Assembly: GCF_021608185.1 (NCBI RefSeq)
Contig: NZ_JAKIHN010000004.1
Coordinates: forward strand, 62,001-126,000
Source of the DNA: Flavobacterium anseongense
Lineage (GTDB): Bacteria > Bacteroidota > Bacteroidia > Flavobacteriales > Flavobacteriaceae
Length of the DNA: 64,000 bases
Reading direction: 5' to 3'
Every line of letters begins with the position of its first letter. The first letter of the stretch is position 1. A model generated the notes under the pieces. It was not told the origin of the DNA, made no database searches, and saw only the letters and a list, made by a program, of their open reading frames with translations. Shown piece after piece: positions 33,373 through 40,771 of this stretch. The translations under genes were made by a program, and so were the position numbers.

Positions 33373-33566
33373 GCTGTTTATTTTATTGATTGGTTAGGTC
33401 TGATTAATTTGAAAAATAAATCTACAAATTATCTTACTAAAAATAAAAGTGACGATTGAAAGTTGTTAACAAATTGCTGATTATAAGGTTTTAATGAAAA
33501 CTTTCTGTCGCTTCAATAAGTTCCGAAAAGGCTATGGTTTGTATCACACGATTGATGATTTTTGCT

Positions 33567-33574
33567 TATTTTTG
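33567..33574 (+). promoter_or_regulatory. -7 promoter element of tcdA
   Basis: TATTTTTG matches the consensus and lies 47 bases before the ATG at 33621. Confidence 0.5.
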
Positions 33575-33620
33575 CCACTTCAAAAATGTTTAAAAATCTA
33601 ATTATCTAACAATCTTAAAG

Positions 33621-34343
33621 ATGGCTAAGTGGCAGGAAAGAGCTGAACTTTTATTTAAAACAGAAGGTTTAAACAATTTAAAAAACGCTAACGTTTTGGT
33701 CGTTGGGTTGGGTGGTGTTGGTTCGTTTGCAGCTGAGTTTTTGGCTCGTGCCGGAGTAGGAAATTTAACCATTGTTGACGGTGATGTTGTTGATATTACA
33801 AATATCAACCGACAATTGCCTGCGTTACATTCAACTGTTGGCATGCCCAAAGTTCATGTTGTTGGTGATCGATTGATGGATATTAATCCCGAGCTGAACT
33901 TAACTCGAGTAGAGGAGTTTCTTTCTCCTGAACGTTCTTTAGAAATTGTAACTCCCGATTTTGATTATGTTTTAGACTGTATTGATAGTGTAACGCCAAA
34001 GCTAAATCTGATTGCTGCCTGCAAAAGAAAACGCGTCAAAGTAATTTCGAGCATGGGAGCAGGAGGAAAGATGGATGCATCAAAGGTAAAGGTTGCTAAC
34101 ATAAAAAACACAGCGCATTGTCATTTGGCGAAGACCATAAGAAAGCGTTTAAAAAAGATTCATATCGATAAATTGAAAGTTGTCTACTCTTCAGAAATAC
34201 AGGATTCCAGCAGCTTAAAAATGACTGACGGAACCAATTACAAAAGGTCTTTTTACGGAACCAACAGTTATATGCCTTGTCTTTTTGGTTTGTATGCTGC
34301 AGAGACGGTGATTCGATATTTATTAAAGAAATCTGAGGGATAA
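33621..34343 (+). CDS. tcdA: tRNA threonylcarbamoyladenosine dehydratase
   Basis: This 240-aa E1-like (ThiF/MoeB fold) ATP-dependent enzyme cyclises t6A37 to ct6A in tRNA. The nucleotide-binding motif GLGGVGS is at 29-35, followed by IVDGDVVDITNINRQLPAL, the adenylation segment typical of TcdA/CsdL. Later come VLDCIDSVTPKLNLIAACKR and SSMGAGGKMD. The basic stretch KTIRKRLKK also fits the TcdA subgroup. It is followed after 32 bases by a HAD phosphatase on the same strand, probably as an operon. Confidence 0.92.
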   Translation: MAKWQERAELLFKTEGLNNLKNANVLVVGLGGVGSFAAEFLARAGVGNLTIVDGDVVDITNINRQLPALHSTVGMPKVHVVGDRLMDINPELNLTRVEEFLSPERSLEIVTPDFDYVLDCIDSVTPKLNLIAACKRKRVKVISSMGAGGKMDASKVKVANIKNTAHCHLAKTIRKRLKKIHIDKLKVVYSSEIQDSSSLKMTDGTNYKRSFYGTNSYMPCLFGLYAAETVIRYLLKKSEG

Positions 34344-34375
34344 GAAAACTCATAATTTATAAATCATAACTTTTA

Positions 34376-35038
34376 ATGATTAAAACAGTAATCTTCGACA
34401 TGGATGGTGTTATTGTCGACACTGAACCGGTGCACCATTATGCTTATAACACCCACTTTAAGCAACTAAATATTGATGTTTCTCCCGAAATGTATGCTTC
34501 GTTTACAGGCAATTCTACCAAGAATATTTTCGAACGTTTAAAAGCCCAGTTTAATTTGACAGAAGATGTGCAAACTTTGGTAGATACCAAACGGAACTTG
34601 TTTAACGATGCTTTTGACAGTAAGACAGATTTGTATTTATTGGATGGCGTTGAAGATTTGATAATAGATTTGCACAGCAATGGTATGCAATTGATATTAG
34701 CTTCATCTTCGGCAAAGGTCACTATTAATAGAATTTTCAACCGTTTTGGACTGTATAAGTATTTCTCGCATATCGTTTCCGGAGAAGATTTTCCAAAGTC
34801 GAAACCGCATCCTGCAATTTTTCTTAAAGCTGCTGAACTAGCAAATACGCTCGTTGAAAATTGCATCGTAATAGAAGATAGCACCAACGGAATAATGGCA
34901 GCCAAAGCAGCCGGAATTTATTGCATTGGTTACGATAGTTTTCATTCTAAAATGCAGGATTATTCACTTGCCGATAAGGTAATTAGTGATTTTAAGGAGT
35001 TGAGTTTTGAGAAGATTGTAAATATAAAAAGCCAGTAG
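34376..35038 (+). CDS. HAD hydrolase, beta-phosphoglucomutase-like
   Basis: This 220-aa HAD enzyme shows motif I FDMDGVIVDTEP (Asp8 nucleophile, Asp10), motif II LASSSAK, the lysine in FPKSKPHPAIF and the acidic motif IEDSTNGIMAAKAAG. The four-helix cap (about 15-85) places it with beta-phosphoglucomutase-like or sugar-phosphate phosphatases. Motif I with DTEP is shared by both groups, so mutase versus phosphatase cannot be settled. Its terminator hairpin begins within the last codons. Confidence 0.85.
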   Translation: MIKTVIFDMDGVIVDTEPVHHYAYNTHFKQLNIDVSPEMYASFTGNSTKNIFERLKAQFNLTEDVQTLVDTKRNLFNDAFDSKTDLYLLDGVEDLIIDLHSNGMQLILASSSAKVTINRIFNRFGLYKYFSHIVSGEDFPKSKPHPAIFLKAAELANTLVENCIVIEDSTNGIMAAKAAGIYCIGYDSFHSKMQDYSLADKVISDFKELSFEKIVNIKSQ

Positions 35039-35054
35039 GAACTGGCTTTTTTTT
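35027..35054 (+). terminator. Terminator overlapping the HAD gene stop codon
   Basis: Hairpin AAAAGCCAGT-agga-ACTGGCTTTT followed by T-run. The left arm covers the last codons and the TAG stop (35036-35038), so termination and end of translation overlap. Its inverted form also suits the convergent lipoprotein gene. Confidence 0.85.
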
Positions 35055-35070
35055 GATTTGATGTCAAGTT

Positions 35071-35298
35071 TTATTTCTTGATTTCCACATCTACGTCTTT
35101 ACTATCAACGTCAACACCGTCATTGCTTACTTTTACAGATGTTCCTTCCTCTTCTTCCTGAGCAGGAACTTCTTTTACAACCGTGTCTTGAACTACAGTT
35201 GTGGTTTCAATAGTTTCGGTCGTTTTTTCTACTTTTTTATCGCAAGATGTTATCATTAAAAACGAGAACAATCCAATGCATAAGACAATTTTTTTCAT
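35071..35298 (-). CDS. Small acidic lipoprotein
   Basis: This 75-aa protein has a lipoprotein signal with lipobox MITSC (Cys19), then a Lys/Glu/Thr/Val-rich low-complexity tail (for example VEKTTETIETTTVVQDTVV and SKDVDVEIKK). No domain is recognisable and the mature part is likely disordered. Similar tiny lipoproteins of the MKKIV...SC type are common in Flavobacteria and are usually uncharacterised. It is a single gene, convergent with the HAD gene. Confidence 0.75.
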   Translation of the reverse strand: MKKIVLCIGLFSFLMITSCDKKVEKTTETIETTTVVQDTVVKEVPAQEEEEGTSVKVSNDGVDVDSKDVDVEIKK

Positions 35299-35372
35299 AG
35301 TAATATTTTTTAAGTGAATGCTAAAGGTAGTTTAAAAGAAAGGGATAAACTATTTATTCTCAAAGTATTAAT

Positions 35373-36659
35373 TTATCCAACGGCTATTTTATAAACTCTC
35401 AGGCATTTTTCCCGTGCTTCTTTGTGATCTACGATTGGATTTGGATAATCCAAAGTATTCAATTCGGGAATCCATTTTTTGATGTAGACTAAATCTTTAT
35501 CAAACTTCTTGATTTGTTCGGTTGGATTGAATATTCTGAAGTAGGGCGCAGCATCAACACCGCTTCCGGCTGCCCATTGCCAGTTGCCCACATTGCTTGC
35601 TTGTTCGTAATCTAAAAGTTTTGAAGCAAAATAAGTTTCGCCCCAACGCCAATCGATTAATAAATGTTTGCAAAGGAAACTGGCCACTATCATTCGAACC
35701 CGATTGTGCATGTGTCCGGTTGTGTTGAGTTCACGCATTCCGGCATCTACAAAAGGATAGCCGGTTTTTCCTTCGCACCATTTTTGAAACAATTCTTCAT
35801 TATTATCCCAAATGATTTCGTCATATTTTGGACGGAAACTTGAATTAACTGTATGTGGAAAATGCCAAAGAATTTGCATAAAGAACTCACGCCAAATCAA
35901 TTCTTTTAGAAAGGTTTCATTTTTACTTTCGATTGCTTTGGCAACCATCTTCCGAATCGAGACTACTCCAAATCGTAGATAAATTCCAAGATAAGATGTT
36001 TTATTCAGTGCGGGAAAGTTGCGCGTTGCTTCATAATTATCGATTAAAGTATCGGAAATATCATAGGACGAAACCTTGATTTTTGATGTTTCAAAACTAA
36101 TAGCTTCCAAACTCAAAAATGAATAGGAGTGATCTGTAATTTTATTTAGTAAATCTTCTGATTTGTAATGAATTAATTTAGTTTTTCTAAAGTTATCTTT
36201 CCACTTATTAGAGTAAGGTGTATAGACAACATATGGCGTTCCGTCATCCTTAACGACCTCACTTTTTTCGAAGATGACTTGGTCTTTGCTCGTTTTGAAT
36301 TCGATGTTATTATCTTTGAATAGATGGTATATTTCTAAATCTCTTTTGCGTGCATAAGGTTCGTAATCGTGATTGGTAAAAACAATTTGAACTTGATTTT
36401 CCGAAATGAGTTTGTTAAAAATATCAATTGGTTTTCCGTGAAAAACTGCCAATGATTTTCCAATTTCTTGAAGTTGATTTTGTATTTTTTCTAACTGTTG
36501 GTGAATAAAGGTTAAACGCGCATCGTCTTTGGGTAATTGAGAAAGAATAGTTTCATCGAATATGAATATCGGCAACACTTCTTCTCCGCTGTTTAAAGCG
36601 TGAAAAAGTCCAACATTATCATCTAACCGCAAATCGCGACGAAACCAGAATAGGTTCAT
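35373..36659 (-). CDS. phrB: Deoxyribodipyrimidine photolyase / cryptochrome family
   Basis: This 428-aa flavoprotein repairs cyclobutane pyrimidine dimers with light. The N-terminal antenna domain starts LFWFRRDLRLDDNVGLFHAL and the C-terminal FAD-binding domain includes FRWREFF-like LKELIWREFFMQILWHFP, CEGKTGYPFVDAGMRELNTTGHMHNRVRM and YEQASNVGNWQWAAGSGVDAAPYFR. These tryptophan-rich segments fit class I CPD photolyases. Length is slightly shorter than E. coli PhrB (472). It is downstream of the SDR gene by 62 bases on the same strand; in several bacteria photolyase sits next to SRPBCC and SDR genes, as here. Confidence 0.93.
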   Translation of the reverse strand: MNLFWFRRDLRLDDNVGLFHALNSGEEVLPIFIFDETILSQLPKDDARLTFIHQQLEKIQNQLQEIGKSLAVFHGKPIDIFNKLISENQVQIVFTNHDYEPYARKRDLEIYHLFKDNNIEFKTSKDQVIFEKSEVVKDDGTPYVVYTPYSNKWKDNFRKTKLIHYKSEDLLNKITDHSYSFLSLEAISFETSKIKVSSYDISDTLIDNYEATRNFPALNKTSYLGIYLRFGVVSIRKMVAKAIESKNETFLKELIWREFFMQILWHFPHTVNSSFRPKYDEIIWDNNEELFQKWCEGKTGYPFVDAGMRELNTTGHMHNRVRMIVASFLCKHLLIDWRWGETYFASKLLDYEQASNVGNWQWAAGSGVDAAPYFRIFNPTEQIKKFDKDLVYIKKWIPELNTLDYPNPIVDHKEAREKCLRVYKIAVG

Positions 36660-36721
36660 TTTAGTTATAAGTTATGTGTTGTAAGTTATGAGTTTTAAAA
36701 ACAGATAACAAAATAATATTT

Positions 36722-37420
36722 TTATGAATTTACTAATAAGGTTGACATACCTCCATCTACATGAAAAATTTGACCTGAAATCCAGGAACTCCTTTCGTTT
36801 AAAAGAAAACTTGCCATTTGCGCAATGTCTTCCGTTGTACCAAATCGTTTTAATGGATGGCGTTGTGCAGACTTTTCTCTTTTCTCTTCACTGCTTAAAA
36901 ATTTATCTGCTAATGGGGTATCCGTCAATGATGGTGCTATTACGTTTACTCTAATTTTTGGAGCATATTCTGCCGCTAATGCTTTTGCAAATCCTTCGAT
37001 TGCTCCTTTTGAAGCACTAACACTAGTGTGAAAAGGCATTCCCATTTTTACAGCAACCGTGCTAAATAAAACAATACTCGATTGTTCTGAAGCAGTCAAT
37101 TGTGGTAAAATGCTCTGGATAACTTTTACCATCGAAAAGAAATTAAGTTGCATATCACTCTCAAATGTTTCTAATTTTAGTCCACGAAAAGGTCGTAAAT
37201 TAATACTTCCCGGACAATATACCAATCCGTCAATAACAGTCGGTAATTTAGAACTATCTAGCGTATCTGTTGTGGCATCAAATGAAATATGTGTAACGTT
37301 TAAATTAGCCAAGTTTTCATTGGTTCGAGAAGCAACAAAAACATTGTTTTCGTTTTGTAATTCTTTAGCTAACTCATATCCAATACCATAAGAGCCACCA
37401 ATTAATAGTAAGTTTTTCAT
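36722..37420 (-). CDS. SDR-family protein lacking the catalytic tyrosine
   Basis: This 232-aa Rossmann protein (start at ATG 37420, two bases after the SRPBCC stop) has the nucleotide-binding motif GGSYGIG (8-14) and the second-strand region ASRTNENL. The catalytic region reads SIVLFSTVAV, then HTSVSASKGAIEG. The usual YxxxK is VxxxK, with Val134 where Tyr is expected and Lys138 present. A typical SDR ending, WISGQIFHVDGGMSTL, is intact. It may bind NAD(P)(H) but use a different chemistry, or act as a non-catalytic partner. The overlapping upstream start (37444) would run into the preceding gene. Confidence 0.85.
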   Translation of the reverse strand: MKNLLLIGGSYGIGYELAKELQNENNVFVASRTNENLANLNVTHISFDATTDTLDSSKLPTVIDGLVYCPGSINLRPFRGLKLETFESDMQLNFFSMVKVIQSILPQLTASEQSSIVLFSTVAVKMGMPFHTSVSASKGAIEGFAKALAAEYAPKIRVNVIAPSLTDTPLADKFLSSEEKREKSAQRHPLKRFGTTEDIAQMASFLLNERSSWISGQIFHVDGGMSTLLVNS

Positions 37421-37421
37421 C

Positions 37422-37892
37422 TTATTGTTCTTTATATTCTCCAAAAAGTTCTACTAATTTTTGTCTGCGATAAGCAAATATTTCCTCGAGTTTTGGTTTT
37501 ACCAAAAACGGATGCACGATTTGCCCCAAAATTCCCATCGGAACTTTATAATCAACAATGTCTTCCATTTCAACACCGCCCGGAATTTCTTTTAGAAAAT
37601 GTTTGTGGTGCCAAAGTGCGTATGGTCCGAAACGTTGTTCGTCTACAAAGTATTTTTTATCTACGACATGAGTAATTTCAGTAACCCATTTCATTGGAAT
37701 TCCAAAAACCGGCGTAACGATATATTGAATTATTTGCCCGGCAAACATATCCCTTTCGTCTCCTGAAAGGGTTTTAAATCCCATATAATCAGGAGTTATT
37801 ATTTTTAGATTTTTTGGACTTGACAAAAATTTCCAAGCCTCATCCAATGAAATGGGTAAATTTTGTTTGGTATGTAAGGTATAAATCTTCAT
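37422..37892 (-). CDS. SRPBCC-family protein
   Basis: This 156-aa protein has the START/Bet v1-like helix-grip pattern: LHTKQNLPISLDEAWKFLSSPKNLKIITPDYMGF at the start, DERDMFAGQIIQYIV, then GVEMEDIVDYKVPMGILGQIVHPFLVKPKLEEIFAYRRQKL at the end. Such domains bind lipids or other hydrophobic ligands. It is the first gene of a run with the SDR protein and photolyase (SRPBCC-SDR-phrB). The 133-base spacer upstream has no obvious promoter of the TAnnTTTG form on the minus strand. Confidence 0.85.
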   Translation of the reverse strand: MKIYTLHTKQNLPISLDEAWKFLSSPKNLKIITPDYMGFKTLSGDERDMFAGQIIQYIVTPVFGIPMKWVTEITHVVDKKYFVDEQRFGPYALWHHKHFLKEIPGGVEMEDIVDYKVPMGILGQIVHPFLVKPKLEEIFAYRRQKLVELFGEYKEQ

Positions 37893-37994
37893 TGTATTTT
37901 CTTGTAAAAGTAATAATTTTTGTTTAATTATTATCGTAAAAAATTAAACAAAATATTTAAGTTATTCTTAACACACATCAATTCATAGTATTTA

Positions 37995-38002
37995 TAAATT
38001 TG
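37995..38002 (+). promoter_or_regulatory. -7 promoter element of the DUF2911 gene
   Basis: TAAATTTG fits the consensus and lies 24 bases before the ATG at 38026. Confidence 0.55.
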
Positions 38003-38025
38003 GGAAACTTCTAAACCATCAACTC

Positions 38026-38880
38026 ATGAAAAGAATTATTTTCGTTTTAGCAACCATAATTGCTAGTTATGTCCTTAACGCTCAAGTAAAAACCCCACAA
38101 TCAAGTCCACATGCTACGCTAACACAAGTTGTTGGTTTGACAGATGTAACCATAGATTATTCTCGTCCGAGTGCTAAAGGAAGAGTAATTTTTGGAGATT
38201 TAGTTCCGTTTGGCAAGTTATGGAGAACTGGTGCCAATGCAAATACTACAGTTTCTTTTAGCGAAGATGTAGTAATTAATGGTACTACGCTAAAAAAAGG
38301 AAAATATGCTTTATTCACAACGCCAAAAGCGGATATGTGGGAAGTTGTTTTCTATACCGATACTGATAATTGGGGAACACCGGATAATTGGGATGCTAAT
38401 AAAGTAGCTGTTTTAGTTAATGTTGATCCTAAAGCGCTCAACAATGCTGTAGAATCGTTTACTGTTTCGGTTGGAAATTTAACAAACGATAGTGCAACAA
38501 TAGATATTGCTTGGGAAAAAACCATGGTTTCTGTAAAGTTTGATGTGCCAACACAAAAAGCTGCTTTGGCAAGCATCGAAAAAGTATTGGCCGGACCAAC
38601 AGCAGGAGATTATTTTTCTTCGGCACAATACCTTTTTCAATCCAATGGCGATTTGAATAAGGCACTTGAATATATAAACAAAGCGACTTCAATGACTAAA
38701 CCTGGTGCTGATACACCGTTTTGGTACTTACGTCAAAAATCATTAATTCAAGCTAAATTGGGTGATAAAGCCGGAGCTATTGCCACAGCAAATTTATCGT
38801 TAGCCGGAGCAACAAAAGCAAAAAACGATGATTATGTTAAGATGAATAACGATAGTATAAAAGAGTGGAGTAAAAAATAG
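38026..38880 (+). CDS. DUF2911 domain protein, secreted
   Basis: This 284-aa protein has a signal peptide (about 1-19, ending LNAQ). The DUF2911 domain covers about 25-170, with the family phrase VTIDYSRPSAKGRVIFGDLVPFGKLWRTGANANT and KKGKYALFTTP. A TPR-like helical tail (about 175-284) includes YLFQSNGDLNKALEYINKAT and TPFWYLRQKSLIQAKLGDKAGAI. The family is abundant in Bacteroidota and its role is unknown. It is a single gene with terminator, convergent with the symporter gene. Confidence 0.9.
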   Translation: MKRIIFVLATIIASYVLNAQVKTPQSSPHATLTQVVGLTDVTIDYSRPSAKGRVIFGDLVPFGKLWRTGANANTTVSFSEDVVINGTTLKKGKYALFTTPKADMWEVVFYTDTDNWGTPDNWDANKVAVLVNVDPKALNNAVESFTVSVGNLTNDSATIDIAWEKTMVSVKFDVPTQKAALASIEKVLAGPTAGDYFSSAQYLFQSNGDLNKALEYINKATSMTKPGADTPFWYLRQKSLIQAKLGDKAGAIATANLSLAGATKAKNDDYVKMNNDSIKEWSKK

Positions 38881-38904
38881 TTTTTTCTCGTTTCAATAAA
38901 ACTG

Positions 38905-38937
38905 ACCACGATTTCCGTATAAGATATCGTGGTTTTT
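38905..38937. terminator. Terminator between DUF2911 and symporter genes
   Basis: Stem CCACGAT / ATCGTGG with a long loop, followed by seven T residues. It ends one base before the symporter gene's last base. Confidence 0.75.
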
Positions 38938-40659
38938 TTATGTCATTACTTTTTGTTTTCCCTTTATGACAAATTGAGAAAGTATAGATAAGATTACAGT
39001 TAGCGACGCACCAATAAAATTCAGCCATAAATAACCCAATTTTTCCTGACCATTCGGATAGATGTGAATGGTGTAATAGTAGATAAAAAATATCGTGATT
39101 TGACTGACAACAGCGCTGTAAAAAATAGCATTTGCTTTTACAAATTTGATATAGAAACCAACAAGGAAAACTCCTAAAACTGTTCCGTAGAATATAGAAC
39201 CTACGATGTTTACCAACTGAATTAGGTTTTCAAACAAGGTGCCAACACAGGCAAAACCTATCGCAATTACGCCCCAAAGCAAAGTGAAAGCCTTTGTAGC
39301 ATTCACAAAATGCTTTTCAGATTTTTCTTTTTTGATATTTCTTTTGTAGATGTCAATAGCAGTGGTGGAAGCCAAAGCGGTTAATCCTGAGGCGGAAGAT
39401 GACATTGCGGCAGAAAGAATAACAGCCAACAAAAGTCCGATTAAACCCGAAGGCAGGTAATTCAGAATGAAATAAATAAACACATAATCTTTATCATTGG
39501 TTTCGGCTTTTTCATCAACTTTACTAATGATTACTTTGGCTTCGTCATGTAAATCTTTTTCTTTTCCGGAAAGTGATATTAATTTTTGTCTCAGGATTTT
39601 ATTGTCGTAACCTTGGTTAAGATGGTCAATATAAATTAGGTTAAACTCTTTCTTTTCTTCGGATAATTGGGCTAATTGTTTTTCTAGTGAATGATATTCA
39701 GCTGCATATTGAGATTTTTCAATCGCAGCTTTATTAACCGGATTAAAGTTAAGCGGTACAGGATTAAACTGAAAAAACACAAAAACCATTACGCCGGTTA
39801 ATAAAATAAAGAACTGCATCGGCACTTTCAGAAAGCCGTTCATGATTAAACCCATTTGACTTTCTCTGTCTGACTTCCCGGATAAATATCTTCCAACCTG
39901 CGACTGATCTGTTCCGAAATAAGAAAGCATAAGGAAAAAACCACCCGTAATTCCACTCCAAAAAGTATATCTGTTTTCTGGATCGAATGAAAAGTCGAGT
40001 ATGTTCATTTTATCATTGGCGCCGGCAATATGCATGGCATTAGAAAATGTCATGTCGTTAGGTAACAAATGCAATATCAAAAAGAAAGTAGCAAACATAC
40101 CTAACATGATTACAAACATCTGTTGTTTTTGGGTAACATTCACTGCTTTAGTTCCACCGGCAAAAGTGTAAATAATAACCAATATTCCAATGATAATATT
40201 GAGCATCGTTAAATTCCAGCCTAAGATGGATGACAAAATAATAGACGGTGCATAAATGGTCAAACCGGTTCCTAAACCTCGCTGGATAAGAAATAATATA
40301 GCAGTAAAAGATCGCGTTTTTAAATCAAATCGTTGTTCGAGATATTCATAAGCTGTGAATACTTTCAGCTTGTGATAAATCGGAATAAAAGTCATAGAGA
40401 TAACTACCATTGCTATTGGCAGTCCAAAATAGAATTGCACAAATCCCATTCCGTCATGATAGGCTTGTCCCGGAGTTGAAAGGAACGTTATTGCGCTGGC
40501 TTGTGTCGCCATTACCGAAAGACCAACTGTCCACCAAGGTGTTTCTTTGTTGCCAAGAATGTAATCTTCTACATTTTTGCTTCCTTTTGTTTTATACACA
40601 CCATAGAAAACAATAAATAAAAGCGTTACCGATAAGACAATCCAGTCGAGTTGTTGCAT
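38938..40659 (-). CDS. Sodium:solute symporter (SSS family)
   Basis: This 573-aa protein has about 13 to 14 membrane helices with the SSS family signatures GTGLTIYAPSII, the GGTKAVNVTQKQQMFVI segment and YFGTDQSQVGRYLSGKSDRES. A long hydrophilic, coiled-looking loop lies at about 310-385. It probably uses sodium to import a sugar, amino sugar or carboxylate. It follows a PIG-L deacetylase and a 35-residue membrane peptide in one operon with gaps of one and three bases. An import role for the deacetylase substrate or product is an inference from this context. Confidence 0.92.
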   Translation of the reverse strand: MQQLDWIVLSVTLLFIVFYGVYKTKGSKNVEDYILGNKETPWWTVGLSVMATQASAITFLSTPGQAYHDGMGFVQFYFGLPIAMVVISMTFIPIYHKLKVFTAYEYLEQRFDLKTRSFTAILFLIQRGLGTGLTIYAPSIILSSILGWNLTMLNIIIGILVIIYTFAGGTKAVNVTQKQQMFVIMLGMFATFFLILHLLPNDMTFSNAMHIAGANDKMNILDFSFDPENRYTFWSGITGGFFLMLSYFGTDQSQVGRYLSGKSDRESQMGLIMNGFLKVPMQFFILLTGVMVFVFFQFNPVPLNFNPVNKAAIEKSQYAAEYHSLEKQLAQLSEEKKEFNLIYIDHLNQGYDNKILRQKLISLSGKEKDLHDEAKVIISKVDEKAETNDKDYVFIYFILNYLPSGLIGLLLAVILSAAMSSSASGLTALASTTAIDIYKRNIKKEKSEKHFVNATKAFTLLWGVIAIGFACVGTLFENLIQLVNIVGSIFYGTVLGVFLVGFYIKFVKANAIFYSAVVSQITIFFIYYYTIHIYPNGQEKLGYLWLNFIGASLTVILSILSQFVIKGKQKVMT

Positions 40660-40662
40660 GGC

Positions 40663-40770
40663 TTAAAAGAATAATTGCATTAGTATGAAAAAGATAATAA
40701 TGTAAATAGCATTAATCACTAATACCCAAGTGTAACTGTTCTTCCAGACGGTTGTTTTTTTATTTTCCAT
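40663..40770 (-). CDS. 35-aa single-helix membrane peptide between deacetylase and symporter
   Basis: The frame from ATG 40770 to TAA 40663 encodes MENKKTTVWKNSYTWVLVIN followed by a hydrophobic stretch AIYIIIFFILMQLFF. It has a short basic cytoplasmic N-terminus and one helix (about residues 15-35). It starts one base after the PIG-L stop and ends three bases before the symporter ATG, the tight spacing of a coupled operon. Small helices of this kind accompany some SSS transporters. Function is not established; a small regulatory or assembly subunit is the best guess. Confidence 0.75.
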   Translation of the reverse strand: MENKKTTVWKNSYTWVLVINAIYIIIFFILMQLFF

Positions 40771-40771
40771 A

